Source: Dickeya zeae NCPPB 2538 (lineage in GTDB: Bacteria; Pseudomonadota; Gammaproteobacteria; Enterobacterales; Enterobacteriaceae). Taken from it: 64,000 nt of DNA. Location: contig NZ_CM001977.1 of NCBI RefSeq assembly GCF_000406165.1, positions 1,225,398 through 1,289,397 of the forward strand, in the 5' to 3' direction. A program made the translations under genes and the position numbers. This document shows, piece after piece, positions 8,317-16,479 of the stretch. The stretch's first letter is position 1. The number at the start of each line of letters is the position of its first letter. The notes below the pieces were generated by a model. It saw only the letters and a program-made list of their open reading frames with translations. It was not told the DNA's origin and ran no database searches.

Positions 8317-9483
8317 ATGCACTATGATGCGGTAATTGTAGGCGGTGGCATGGTCGGTGCCGCCGCTGCGTTGGGCCTGGCACAACGTGGTTTTCAGGTG
8401 GCGGTATTGGAGCAGGAGGCACCACCACCGTTTGTCGTAGGCAGTACGCCGGATGTGCGCGTTTCGGCAATTGGTCAGGCCTCGGTCCGATTGCTTGAGC
8501 GTCTTGGCGTATGGCAGAACGTTGAACAGATGCGTAGCGCGCCATATCGACGTCTTGAAACCTGGGAGTGGGACAACGCGCATGTAGTGTTTGATGCGGC
8601 AGACCTTGGTTTACCTGAGCTGGGGTTCATGGTGGAAAACCGGGTGTTGCAACTGGCGCTATGGCAGGAACTGGAGAAGATTTCAGGTGTAACGCTGTTG
8701 TGCCCGTGGCAACTACAACGTTTGCACCGTGAGGACGACCAATGGCGGCTTACCAGCGAACAGGGCGAGAGCTTGTCCGCATCACTAGTGATTGGTGCGG
8801 ATGGCGCTAATTCGCGCATTCGGCAGTGGGCGGGGATTGGTATTACTGGCTGGCAATATCGCCAGTCCTGCATGCTGATCAGCGCTGAAATGGCAGGCCC
8901 ACAGCAAGATGCGACCTGGCAGCGATTTACGCCGTCTGGGCCACGCGCATTTCTGCCGCTGTTTGACGGTTGGTGCTCGCTGGTGTGGTACGACAGCCCG
9001 CAGCGTATTCGCCAGTTACAGTCGATGTCGCTTCCTCAACTCAATAAGGCCATTGCCGAGACGTTTCCTGAGCGACTGGGGGCTGTCAATGCCGTTTCCG
9101 CTGGCGCGTTCCCGCTGGTGCGCCGCCATGCTCAGCAGTATGTGTTGCCGGGATTAGCCTTGATTGGCGATGCTGCCCATACCATCAACCCGCTGGCCGG
9201 GCAGGGGGTGAATTTGGGGTATCGCGATGTTTCCACATTGATGGATGTAGTTATTCAGGCTCGCGATGACGGCGAGGAGTGGTACGGCGGGCCGGTGTTG
9301 CAGCGTTATCAACGGCTGCGTAAACCCGACAATTTGTTGATGCAAAGCGGCATGGATCTGTTTTACGGCGCGTTTAGTAACCGTCTGCCACCGCTTGAGC
9401 TGGCGCGTAATCTGGCGCTGATGGCGGCGCAACGGGCCGGGAAACTGAAGCAGCAGGCGTTGCGGTATGCATTAGGGCTATAG
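8317..9483 (+). CDS. ubiF: 3-demethoxyubiquinol 3-hydroxylase UbiF
   Basis: FAD-dependent monooxygenase (388 aa; E. coli 391) for the last ring hydroxylation of aerobic ubiquinone synthesis. The N-terminal Rossmann motif IVGGGMVGAAAALGL, the mid VIGADGANS motif and the C-terminal GDAAHTINPLAGQGVNLG motif of UbiH/UbiF hydroxylases are all present. An in-frame TTG at 8281 would add 12 residues, but the ATG at 8317 places the FAD motif at the normal distance and has a G-rich Shine-Dalgarno nearby. The sequence follows E. coli UbiF (for example PYRRLETWEW and FLPLFD) rather than UbiH or UbiI. Confidence 0.94.
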   Translation: MHYDAVIVGGGMVGAAAALGLAQRGFQVAVLEQEAPPPFVVGSTPDVRVSAIGQASVRLLERLGVWQNVEQMRSAPYRRLETWEWDNAHVVFDAADLGLPELGFMVENRVLQLALWQELEKISGVTLLCPWQLQRLHREDDQWRLTSEQGESLSASLVIGADGANSRIRQWAGIGITGWQYRQSCMLISAEMAGPQQDATWQRFTPSGPRAFLPLFDGWCSLVWYDSPQRIRQLQSMSLPQLNKAIAETFPERLGAVNAVSAGAFPLVRRHAQQYVLPGLALIGDAAHTINPLAGQGVNLGYRDVSTLMDVVIQARDDGEEWYGGPVLQRYQRLRKPDNLLMQSGMDLFYGAFSNRLPPLELARNLALMAAQRAGKLKQQALRYALGL

Positions 9484-9664
9484 CTAGCGGCGGTATAGGC
9501 GTATCTGGAGATTCTTTTTCGCCGTCATATCGCTTTCATGCCGCGCCATTACAGTGGTGCGGTATTGAAGATATGTCAGCCATAACGTGTTGGTTTGTTT
9601 CATGTGTTATTCCGCGGCATCGCGGTTTTTGTGGTGAAAGCCTCATCTTTGGGTAGCAAAACTG

Positions 9665-9994
9665 ATGACTTATGTATTTCTTTGTCTGGCCATTGTCTCG
9701 GAAGTGATAGCAACGACGGCACTCAAACTGTCGGAGAGTTTTACCCGGTTAGTGCCGAGCGCGGTGACGGTAGTATTTTACGCGATTGCATTTTACTGCC
9801 TGACCATTTCGATGCGGGTGTTGCCGACCGGTGTGATTTACGCCATTTGGTCCGGTGTCGGCATTGTATTGATCGCTGCAGTAAGCTGGATTTTTTACGG
9901 CCAACGGCTGGATTGGCCTGCGGTGCTGGGAATGGCGTTAATTATTGCCGGGGTCGCGGTCATTAACTTGTTTTCCAATACCGTCGCGCATTGA
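9665..9994 (+). CDS. EmrE-type small multidrug resistance (SMR) transporter
   Basis: Four-helix inner-membrane protein of 109 aa. The essential membrane glutamate is at position 13 (VSEVIATTALK), and the PTGVIYAIWSGVGIVLI and FYGQRLDWPA signatures place it with the EmrE/QacE drug-proton antiporters rather than the SugE/Gdx guanidinium exporters. It is encoded alone between ubiF and the tRNA cluster, a position that has no SMR gene in E. coli. The substrate is inferred only by family: quaternary ammonium and other lipophilic cations. The Shine-Dalgarno is weak. Confidence 0.85.
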   Translation: MTYVFLCLAIVSEVIATTALKLSESFTRLVPSAVTVVFYAIAFYCLTISMRVLPTGVIYAIWSGVGIVLIAAVSWIFYGQRLDWPAVLGMALIIAGVAVINLFSNTVAH

Positions 9995-10130
9995 TAACCG
10001 AGCCGGTGCCAACAACAGGTTGGTACCAGGTTCGTAACCGTAATGGAATTCGTAGGCGGCTCGGCGCGCAGGATAAGGTACAAGGGATGCAGATGAAAAA
10101 GAAAAAGCCCGATAAACGGACTTTTCTGTA

Positions 10131-10205
10131 TGGCTGGGGTACGAGGATTCGAACCTCGGAATGGCGGAATCAGAATCCGCTGCCTTACCGCTTGGCGATA
10201 CCCCA
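10131..10205 (-). tRNA. tRNA-Gln (CTG)
   Basis: 75 nt with encoded CCA. A TGGGGTA/TACCCCA acceptor stem, discriminator G, TTCGAAT T-loop and anticodon loop TTCTGAT (anticodon CUG) identify tRNA-Gln reading CAG. It is the last gene of the minus-strand cluster. Confidence 0.97.
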
Positions 10206-10213
10206 ATTTAATG

Positions 10214-10290
10214 TGGTGGCTACGACGGGAATCGAACCTGTGACCCCAGCATTATGAGTGCTGTGCTCTAACCAGCTGAGCTACGTAGCC
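10214..10290 (-). tRNA. tRNA-Met (CAT, elongator)
   Basis: 77 nt with encoded CCA. GGCTACGTAGCTCAGTTGG-type 5' half and anticodon loop CTCATAA (CAU) match elongator tRNA-Met of the E. coli metT/metU type. It differs from the copy at 10670 only in its flanks, as far as I can see. Confidence 0.96.
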
Positions 10291-10331
10291 AATACTGCAC
10301 TGTCAAAAGCCTGAAGCTTTGTGACTGAAAA

Positions 10332-10406
10332 TGGCTGGGGTACGAGGATTCGAACCTCGGGATGGCGGAATCAGAATCCGCTGCCTTACCGCTTGGCGAT
10401 ACCCCA
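10332..10406 (-). tRNA. tRNA-Gln (CTG), second copy
   Basis: 75 nt, same body as the copy at 10131 with anticodon CUG and encoded CCA. Confidence 0.97.
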
Positions 10407-10448
10407 ACAGGGTGCACATCATAAGATGTGTCTCACTAAATATATGGG

Positions 10449-10520
10449 CTGGGGTACCAGGATTCGAACCTGGGAGTGGCGGGATCAAAACCCGCTGCCT
10501 TACCGCTTGGCGATACCCCA
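10449..10520 (-). tRNA. tRNA-Gln (TTG) without an encoded CCA end
   Basis: The anticodon loop TTTTGAT gives anticodon UUG (reads CAA). The acceptor stem TGGGGTA/TACCCCA and discriminator G are normal. The genome continues with CCC (then ATATA) instead of CCA after the discriminator, unlike the other five tRNAs of the cluster. The feature ends at the discriminator base (10449). The 3' end would have to be trimmed and rebuilt by the CCA-adding enzyme. Confidence 0.93.
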
Positions 10521-10574
10521 ATAAATCGTTGCAACCCGAGTTGACGCTTTCGGTTTTCACACCGATGAAGATAA

Positions 10575-10659
10575 TGGTGCGGGAGGCGAGACTTGAACTC
10601 GCACACCTTGCGGCGCCAGAACCTAAATCTGGTGCGTCTACCAATTTCGCCACTCCCGC
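10575..10659 (-). tRNA. tRNA-Leu (TAG)
   Basis: 85 nt class II tRNA with a long variable arm and encoded CCA. The acceptor GCGGGAG/CTCCCGC and anticodon loop ATTTAGG (UAG) match E. coli leuW, which reads CUN codons. Confidence 0.96.
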
Positions 10660-10669
10660 AGGGAAAAAA

Positions 10670-10746
10670 TGGTGGCTACGACGGGAATCGAACCTGTGAC
10701 CCCAGCATTATGAGTGCTGTGCTCTAACCAGCTGAGCTACGTAGCC
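10670..10746 (-). tRNA. tRNA-Met (CAT, elongator), promoter-proximal copy
   Basis: 77 nt elongator tRNA-Met with encoded CCA. It is the first gene of the Met-Leu-Gln-Gln-Met-Gln operon, one Gln shorter than the seven-gene E. coli metT-glnX operon. Confidence 0.96.
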
Positions 10747-10784
10747 ATCTTTTCCGCGTCACCTTCATCGGCGTTGCGGGGCGC

Positions 10785-10813
10785 ATTATGCGGAGTTGGC
10801 CTTTTGGCGTCAA
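10785..10813 (-). promoter_or_regulatory. tRNA operon promoter with GC-rich discriminator
   Basis: On the minus strand, TTGACG and CATAAT are separated by 17 bp and followed by a GC-rich GCGCCCCGC discriminator, typical of stable-RNA promoters under stringent control. It lies about 40 bp before the first tRNA-Met. Confidence 0.85.
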
Positions 10814-10917
10814 CACATTTTTTCCCTAAAAACGGCGTATTCGAATTGTTTGTTTGGGTTATGAACAGTCTGGTGAGAAAAGCGTCAGAAAGCAGGCTTT
10901 TAACGGTATTACATAAG

Positions 10918-10942
10918 AAAAACGGGCCGCGATTGGCCCGTT
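10918..10942 (-). terminator. asnB terminator
   Basis: An 8-bp stem (AACGGGCC / GGCCCGTT) with a 6-base loop, flanked on the minus strand by a run of T residues. It starts 22 bp after the asnB stop codon and insulates the tRNA operon promoter from asnB. Confidence 0.85.
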
Positions 10943-10964
10943 TAAAACAGTAAAATAGGGTAGC

Positions 10965-12629
10965 TTATTGGTAGGCAGATTGGTGCACGCCGACGGCACG
11001 GCCTGACGGGTCATCCATCTTTTTGAAGGATTCATCCCATTCAATGGCTTTAGCTGACGAACAGGCTACTGACGGGCCACCAGGGACGCATTCAGCTGCG
11101 CTTGGAACCGGGAACAGTTCTTCAAAAATTTCGCGGTACAGGTAGCCTTCTTTGCTGGTCGGCGTGTTGTACGGGAAACGGAAGTGTGCGGTTTCCAGTT
11201 GCTGATCAGTAACCTGTTTAGCGGCCACTTCTTTGAGTGTATCGATCCAACTGTAGCCAACACCGTCAGAGAACTGCTCTTTCTGACGCCAGGCCACGCT
11301 GTGCGGCAGATAGGATTCGAAACATTCACGCAGAATGTGTTTTTCCATTTTGCCGTTACCACACATTTTGTCTTTCGGGTTGATACGCATGGCGACGTCC
11401 AGGAATTTCTTATCCAGGAACGGTACGCGTGCTTCAACACCCCAGGCCGACATCGCTTTGTTCGCGCGGGCGCAGTCATACTGGTGCAGGGCCAGCAGTT
11501 TGCGCACGGTTTCTTCATGGAGTTCTTTGGCGTTCGGCGCTTTGTGGAAGTAGAGATAGCCGCCGAAGACTTCGTCCGAACCTTCACCGGACAGCACCAT
11601 CTTGATGCCCATGGCTTTAATTTTACGTGACATCAGGTACATCGGCGTCGAGGCGCGGATGGTCGTAACGTCATAGGTTTCGATGTGATAAATCACGTCG
11701 CGGATAGCGTCCAAACCTTCTTGTACCGTGAAATGGATTTCGTGATGCACCGTGCCGAGATGTTCGGCAACATCACGCGCCGCTTTCAGGTCAGGCGCGC
11801 CTTCCAGTCCAACAGCGAAGGAGTGCAACTGCGGCCACCAGGCTTCGCTGCGCTCGTCATCTTCTACACGGCGGGCGGCGAATTTTTTGGTAATGGCGGA
11901 AATGACGGACGAATCCAAACCGCCGGACAGCAATACGCCGTAAGGCACATCAGACATCAGGTGGCTTTTCACTGACTCTTCCAGCGCTTCACGCAGTTCG
12001 GCGGCGTCGGTGACGTTATCTTTTACGTTGTCGTATTCGAACCAGTCACGGCGATAGTATTCACGAATTTCGCCGTCCTGACTCCACAGGTAGCTACCTG
12101 CCGGGAATTCTTTGATAGTGCGGCACACTGGCACCAGCGCTTTCATTTCAGAGGCGACATAAAAGTTGCCGTGCTCGTCGTAACCCATGTACAGCGGGAT
12201 GATGCCCAGGTGGTCGCGGCCGATCAGGTAAGCGTCTTTTTCACTGTCATACAGCGCGAAGGCGAACATACCGCGCAGTTCGTCCAGGAATTCCGGCCCT
12301 TTTTCCTGGTACAACGCCAGAATCACTTCACAGTCGGAACCGGTCTGGAACTGGTAGCGGTCGCCATATTGCTGACGCAGAGCCTGATGGTTATAAATTT
12401 CACCGTTCACGGCCAGAACGTGGGTGTGCGCCTGGTTGTAGAGGGGCTGTGCACCGGTATTGACATCGACAATAGACAGACGTTCATGCGCCAGAATGGC
12501 TTTGTCGCTGGCATAAACACCGGACCAGTCCGGACCGCGATGGCGCATCAGACGGGACAACTCCAGCGCTTTTTTACGCAGTTCAACCGGGTCAGTTTTC
12601 AGATCAAGCACACCAAAAATAGAACACAT
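10965..12629 (-). CDS. asnB: Asparagine synthetase B (glutamine-hydrolysing)
   Basis: Cytosolic enzyme (554 aa, same as E. coli AsnB) that makes asparagine from aspartate, glutamine and ATP. The N-terminal glutaminase starts MCSIFG, giving the catalytic Cys1 after Met removal, with the RHRGPDWSG and NGEIYNH substrate motifs. The C-terminal synthetase has the PP-loop LLSGGLDSS. It ends in its own terminator. In E. coli nagD lies between asnB and nagC; here that gene is missing and only about 290 bp separate them. Confidence 0.97.
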   Translation of the reverse strand: MCSIFGVLDLKTDPVELRKKALELSRLMRHRGPDWSGVYASDKAILAHERLSIVDVNTGAQPLYNQAHTHVLAVNGEIYNHQALRQQYGDRYQFQTGSDCEVILALYQEKGPEFLDELRGMFAFALYDSEKDAYLIGRDHLGIIPLYMGYDEHGNFYVASEMKALVPVCRTIKEFPAGSYLWSQDGEIREYYRRDWFEYDNVKDNVTDAAELREALEESVKSHLMSDVPYGVLLSGGLDSSVISAITKKFAARRVEDDERSEAWWPQLHSFAVGLEGAPDLKAARDVAEHLGTVHHEIHFTVQEGLDAIRDVIYHIETYDVTTIRASTPMYLMSRKIKAMGIKMVLSGEGSDEVFGGYLYFHKAPNAKELHEETVRKLLALHQYDCARANKAMSAWGVEARVPFLDKKFLDVAMRINPKDKMCGNGKMEKHILRECFESYLPHSVAWRQKEQFSDGVGYSWIDTLKEVAAKQVTDQQLETAHFRFPYNTPTSKEGYLYREIFEELFPVPSAAECVPGGPSVACSSAKAIEWDESFKKMDDPSGRAVGVHQSAYQ

Positions 12630-12755
12630 ACCAAAGGCTCCCTTTATTCACGCATCACAACGTGAAAACTGTCAAAGTGTATGGCGGTAATCAGCGGTTT
12701 TCCTTGCCGTATGGTATTGCTGTGGGTCGGTCGCCGCCGTGTCGGTAACACTGAT

Positions 12756-12778
12756 TTAGCATCAAAAGGGGATGCTAA
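12756..12778. repeat. Inverted repeat upstream of asnB
   Basis: A perfect 8-bp inverted repeat (TTAGCATC / GATGCTAA, loop of 7) lies about 130 bp before the asnB start, in the 294-bp nagC-asnB gap. It could be an operator or an mRNA hairpin. I do not recognise it as a known site. Confidence 0.5.
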
Positions 12779-12871
12779 TTCAATATCATTTAATGAAAAA
12801 AGCCATTGTGGTGGTGAATGTGTAATTTTTGGCGTGATTTATTGGGGTTTATTCATAATGAGAGAGGAGAG

Positions 12872-12905
12872 AGGCCGGATTTTTAGCGATTTCATAATCC
12901 GGCCT
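12872..12905. repeat. Inverted repeat at the nagC 3' end
   Basis: 10-bp arms AGGCCGGATT / AATCCGGCCT with a 14-base loop sit 18 bp beyond the nagC stop codon. No T run follows on the minus strand (CTCTCTCC), so this may be a processing or stability hairpin rather than a classical terminator. Confidence 0.5.
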
Positions 12906-12923
12906 TATAGCAAAAACCAAAAC

Positions 12924-14147
12924 TTACTGATTTTCAAGCAGACGTTGCAGCAATACACCATTAAGCATGGCGCGTTTTACCAGCGCAAAAGCGCCGATGG
13001 CAGACAAATGCTGCAATTCGGAGACGACGACGGGCAGATTTTGCCGGAAATCTTTTAGCACCTGCGTATTGATGCAACGCTCAATGGCTGGCAACAGAAT
13101 TTTGTCTGCGGCGGTAATTTCACCGGCGATAACGACCCGTTGGGGGTTAAACAGGTTAACGGCAATCGCGATAGCTTTGCCCAGTTGCTGCCCGGCGGCT
13201 TCAATCAGTTCTTTGGCCAGGCGATCGCCTTTGACTGCCGCCTTACAGATGGCGGCAATCTGGCAGTCATCGAGCGTTAGTTTGCTGGGGAAACCTTGTT
13301 GCAGCAAATGACGAACCCGCTGTTCCAGCGCACCGTTGGATACTACGGTTTCAAGGCAACCAAAGTTGCCGCAGTGGCAGCGATCACCCAAGGGGTCAAT
13401 CTGGATGTGGCCTATCTCCCCCACATTGCTGTTGCTACCGAGGAAGATTTTGCCGTTGACGAGAATACCGGCACCTACACCGCGATGAACCCGTACCAGT
13501 AACGAGTCCTGGCAGTCGCGGGTAGCGCCAAAATAGTGTTCAGCCAAGGCCAGACTGCGGATATCGTGACCAACAAAACTGTGTACGTTAAAACGCTGTT
13601 CGAGGTTGTCAACCAGCGGCCAGTTATCCACGCTGATATGCGGCATATAACGCACTACGCCGGCAATCGGGTCGACCAACCCCGGTAACACCACTGAAAT
13701 GGCGATTAATTCGCGGATTCGGCGCTGATGGCGGGTGATGAACTGATCGATAACGGTGAATAAGGCGTTTTCCAGCGCTTCCTGCGTGTTTTCCGGCAGG
13801 TTGCAGTGCTCTTCTTCCAGCCGTTTGCCTTGTAAATCGTATAAGGCGAGGGTGGCATCGTGGCGGCCAAGTCGCACCGCCACGGTATGAAACGGTCGTG
13901 TTTCGGAAATGATGGAAATAGCGCGACGCCCACCGGTTGATGCCTGCTGATCCACTTCCTTGATAAGACCGCGCTCCAGCAACTGGCGGGTAATTTTGGT
14001 GACGCTGGCGGGAGCAAGCTGGCTCTGTTCTGAAATCTGAATTCGGGAGATAGGGCCTTGCTGGTCAATCAGGCGGTACACGACCGCACTGTTGAGTTGT
14101 TTAACCAGATCGATATTCCCTATCTGGGTTTGTCCGCCTGTGGTCAT
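12924..14147 (-). CDS. nagC: N-acetylglucosamine repressor NagC
   Basis: ROK-family repressor (407 aa; E. coli 406) of amino-sugar genes, released by GlcNAc-6-phosphate. The N-terminal winged HTH (around QSQLAPASVTKITRQLLERG) recognises 23-bp palindromes; the ROK sugar-binding domain carries the zinc motif CHCGNFGCLE. It is the last gene of nagBAC, 29 bp after nagA, so it is autoregulated with the operon. Two candidate operators lie in the nagB-nagE gap. nagD/umpH, which follows nagC in E. coli, is absent here. Confidence 0.97.
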   Translation of the reverse strand: MTTGGQTQIGNIDLVKQLNSAVVYRLIDQQGPISRIQISEQSQLAPASVTKITRQLLERGLIKEVDQQASTGGRRAISIISETRPFHTVAVRLGRHDATLALYDLQGKRLEEEHCNLPENTQEALENALFTVIDQFITRHQRRIRELIAISVVLPGLVDPIAGVVRYMPHISVDNWPLVDNLEQRFNVHSFVGHDIRSLALAEHYFGATRDCQDSLLVRVHRGVGAGILVNGKIFLGSNSNVGEIGHIQIDPLGDRCHCGNFGCLETVVSNGALEQRVRHLLQQGFPSKLTLDDCQIAAICKAAVKGDRLAKELIEAAGQQLGKAIAIAVNLFNPQRVVIAGEITAADKILLPAIERCINTQVLKDFRQNLPVVVSELQHLSAIGAFALVKRAMLNGVLLQRLLENQ

Positions 14148-14176
14148 GACGCGTTACTCGTGTCGATGCAATACGC

Positions 14177-15328
14177 TTACGATTTGCGAAAGACTTCTTC
14201 ACCATTCACAAACGTACTGAGGATGTCAAAATCGCGGGTAAACGCCGTCAGGTTTGCCACTTTTCCTGTTTCAATGCTTCCCAGTCGGCTTGCTTCGCCG
14301 ATGGCTCTTGCCGGATAGAGCGTCGCCATTCTCAACGCCTCATCCAGAGCGATACCCGCGTGTTCTACGCAATTGCGCACGGCGTCGATCATGGTGAGAG
14401 CCGAACCGCTCAGGGTGCCGTTCTCATCCACACAGATGCCGTCGCGGTAGTATATGGTTTTACCGGCAAATGTGAACTGGTCGATAGTGGAACCCGCAGG
14501 TGCCGTTGCGTCGGTGACCAGCACCAGTTTGTCGCCCTTGATGCGTTTGCTGTTGCGGATAGTCGCCCAACTGACATGATGACCGTCGGCAATAATGCCG
14601 CAATAGACTTCCGGGGCGTCGTAGACGGCACCGACCAGACCAGGTTCCCGGCCGGTAACGGGGGGCATGGCGTTAAACAGGTGGGTAGCAAAGCGGATAC
14701 CGGCGGCAAAACCCTGTTTAGCTTGTTCCCAGGTGGCATGAGAATGCCCGGCGGATACGACGATGCCTGCATCGCTCAATTGCCTTATCACGTTGCCTGG
14801 CACCATTTCCGGCGCCAGCGTGACCTTGCTAATCACATCGGCATTGTCACACAGATAAGCCACCAGCTCATTGTCCGGCTGGCGGATAAAACTGGCGTCA
14901 TGGGTGCCTTTTTTTATCGGGTTAAGCCACGGGCCTTCCAGATGCAACCCCAGCGCCTGATGACGGTGCTGAGCAAGCCAGGCACGCATTACGCCGATGC
15001 TGTGGCGCATGAATTCATCAGAAGAGGTGATAAGCGTCGGTAAGAAACTGGTGCAGCCGGATTTTTCGTTGGCCTTCTGCATGGTTTCCAGTGTTTGGAC
15101 GCAAAGGCTGCTCAGCGCATCATTGAACTGGACGCCGCCGCAGCCATTCAATTGCAGGTCGATAAAGCCAGGGGCCAGTAGCGCACCGGCAAGATCACGC
15201 CGGGGCAGGGTGTCAGACAGCTCATGTGCCGGGCATACCGCCTCGATCAATCCATCGGCGACGACGACGGCATAACCGTCAAGGATCTGGTGGCCGGTAA
15301 AAATACGACCATTGATTAAAGCGAACAT
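14177..15328 (-). CDS. nagA: N-acetylglucosamine-6-phosphate deacetylase NagA
   Basis: Amidohydrolase (383 aa, about the E. coli length) that deacetylates GlcNAc-6-P to glucosamine-6-P in the cytosol and thereby removes the NagC inducer. Visible landmarks are GFIDLQLNGCGG near the N-terminus, the metal-site LHLEGPWLNP segment, GHSHATWEQA, and the catalytic aspartate in LVTDATAPAG. It lies 22 bp after nagB and 29 bp before nagC in one operon. Confidence 0.96.
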   Translation of the reverse strand: MFALINGRIFTGHQILDGYAVVVADGLIEAVCPAHELSDTLPRRDLAGALLAPGFIDLQLNGCGGVQFNDALSSLCVQTLETMQKANEKSGCTSFLPTLITSSDEFMRHSIGVMRAWLAQHRHQALGLHLEGPWLNPIKKGTHDASFIRQPDNELVAYLCDNADVISKVTLAPEMVPGNVIRQLSDAGIVVSAGHSHATWEQAKQGFAAGIRFATHLFNAMPPVTGREPGLVGAVYDAPEVYCGIIADGHHVSWATIRNSKRIKGDKLVLVTDATAPAGSTIDQFTFAGKTIYYRDGICVDENGTLSGSALTMIDAVRNCVEHAGIALDEALRMATLYPARAIGEASRLGSIETGKVANLTAFTRDFDILSTFVNGEEVFRKS

Positions 15329-15350
15329 CTCTAAGCTCCTGGCTCACCGA

Positions 15351-16151
15351 TTACAGATTTTTGATATTTTCAGCTTCCAGCTCGCGGAAATATTTCACGG
15401 TCTTCACTTTTAATTCCATGGTGGAAGGCTCATCACACACCATCAGCGCTTTAGCGTGTAATTGCAGGCAACTGATGGTCCACATGTGATTCACGTTGCC
15501 TTCTACCGCTGCCTGAAGCGCCTGTGCCTTATGACGGCCGCTAACCAGAATCATCACTTCTTCTGCATCCAGCAGCGTACCCACGCCGACTGTCAGGGCA
15601 TATTTAGGCACCTGGCTGACGTCGCCGTCGAAGAAACGGGAATTGGCGATACGGGTCTCTTCCGTCAGCGTTTTGATACGGGTACGGGATACCAGAGAAG
15701 ACGCCGGTTCGTTAAAAGCGATATGACCATCGTTGCCGACGCCGCCCATGAACAGATGAATCTTGCCGTAAGACTTGATTTTTTCTTCATAACGCTGACA
15801 CTCAGCCGCGATATCTTCCGCGTTGCCATTCAACAGGTTAATGTTTCCTTCCGGAATATCAACGTGATTGAAAAAATTCTGGTACATAAAGGTGCGGTAG
15901 CTTTCCGGGTGGTCCGCCGGTAGTCCGACGTATTCATCCATGTTGAAAGTAACAACATGCTTAAAGCTGACCTGGCCTGCTTTGTAAAGCGCAATCAGCG
16001 CTTTGTAGGCTTCCAGCGGCGAGCTGCCGGTTGGCAGACCGAGCACGAACGGGCGTTCTGCCGTTGGGTTGAAAGCATTGATGCGCTCGACAATATAGCG
16101 GGCGGCCCATTTGCCAACCTCTGCGGGGGTCGTTAGTGGAATCAGTCTCAT
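15351..16151 (-). CDS. nagB: Glucosamine-6-phosphate deaminase NagB
   Basis: Allosteric deaminase/isomerase (266 aa, same as E. coli) converting GlcN-6-P to fructose-6-P and ammonia. Family landmarks include LGLPTGSSPLEAY, the substrate-binding TFNMDEYVGL loop and FMGGVGNDGHIAFNEP. The start MRLIPLTTPAEVG is the conserved one and is preceded by GAGGAGAG; an in-frame start 11 codons earlier is not used. First gene of nagBAC, divergent from nagE. Confidence 0.97.
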   Translation of the reverse strand: MRLIPLTTPAEVGKWAARYIVERINAFNPTAERPFVLGLPTGSSPLEAYKALIALYKAGQVSFKHVVTFNMDEYVGLPADHPESYRTFMYQNFFNHVDIPEGNINLLNGNAEDIAAECQRYEEKIKSYGKIHLFMGGVGNDGHIAFNEPASSLVSRTRIKTLTEETRIANSRFFDGDVSQVPKYALTVGVGTLLDAEEVMILVSGRHKAQALQAAVEGNVNHMWTISCLQLHAKALMVCDEPSTMELKVKTVKYFRELEAENIKNL

Positions 16152-16267
16152 GGTGCTCTCCTCTGGCAATCGGTTAGCTATCATCGGGTAGTCGCAGCCG
16201 GATAGAGTGGCTGTCAGGTAATATGCCGATGCTATGTTTCGGTGTTTATCTGGGGCTAGTGTAGCGT

Positions 16268-16290
16268 GTTTTTTTTAGTCTTGAAATAAG
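16268..16290. promoter_or_regulatory. Candidate NagC operator, nagB side
   Basis: A 23-bp imperfect palindrome with arms GTTTTTTTTA and TTGAAATAAG around GTC (6 of 10 symmetric positions). It is weaker than the nagE-side site. Its centre (16279) is exactly 93 bp from the centre of that site (16372), close to the nine-turn spacing of the E. coli nagB/nagE operator pair used for repression looping. Confidence 0.5.
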
Positions 16291-16333
16291 TTGTGTTAAT
16301 GCGACGCCATAAACTTTTTATATGTGCGTTTGT

Positions 16334-16349
16334 GGTGATTATTGTCACA
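16334..16349. promoter_or_regulatory. Candidate CRP site between nagB and nagE
   Basis: GGTGA-TTATTG-TCACA matches 9 of 10 fixed bases of the CRP consensus TGTGA-N6-TCACA. It lies between the two NagC operators, where CRP acts on both divergent nag promoters in E. coli. Confidence 0.65.
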
Positions 16350-16360
16350 TAATCACGGTT

Positions 16361-16383
16361 ATTAATTTGCGTGGCGAATTATT
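16361..16383. promoter_or_regulatory. Candidate NagC operator, nagE side
   Basis: A 23-bp palindrome with arms ATTAATTTGC and GCGAATTATT around GTG, 8 of 10 symmetric positions. Length and base pattern agree with known NagC sites, and the position just upstream of nagE fits repression. Confidence 0.62.
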
Positions 16384-16479
16384 TTTTTGGCACTCTGGTC
16401 AGGCCCACATGGCTGGCGGGTGATTTGGTAACAAGGCTGACAGACAATTTTATTGCCCGTAAGGGAAAGAGAGGGGAAG

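Noticed and set aside
10131..10746. Repeated blocks of 70-80 bp that could suggest a repeat array
   Set aside because: All are explained by the duplicated tRNA-Gln and tRNA-Met genes.
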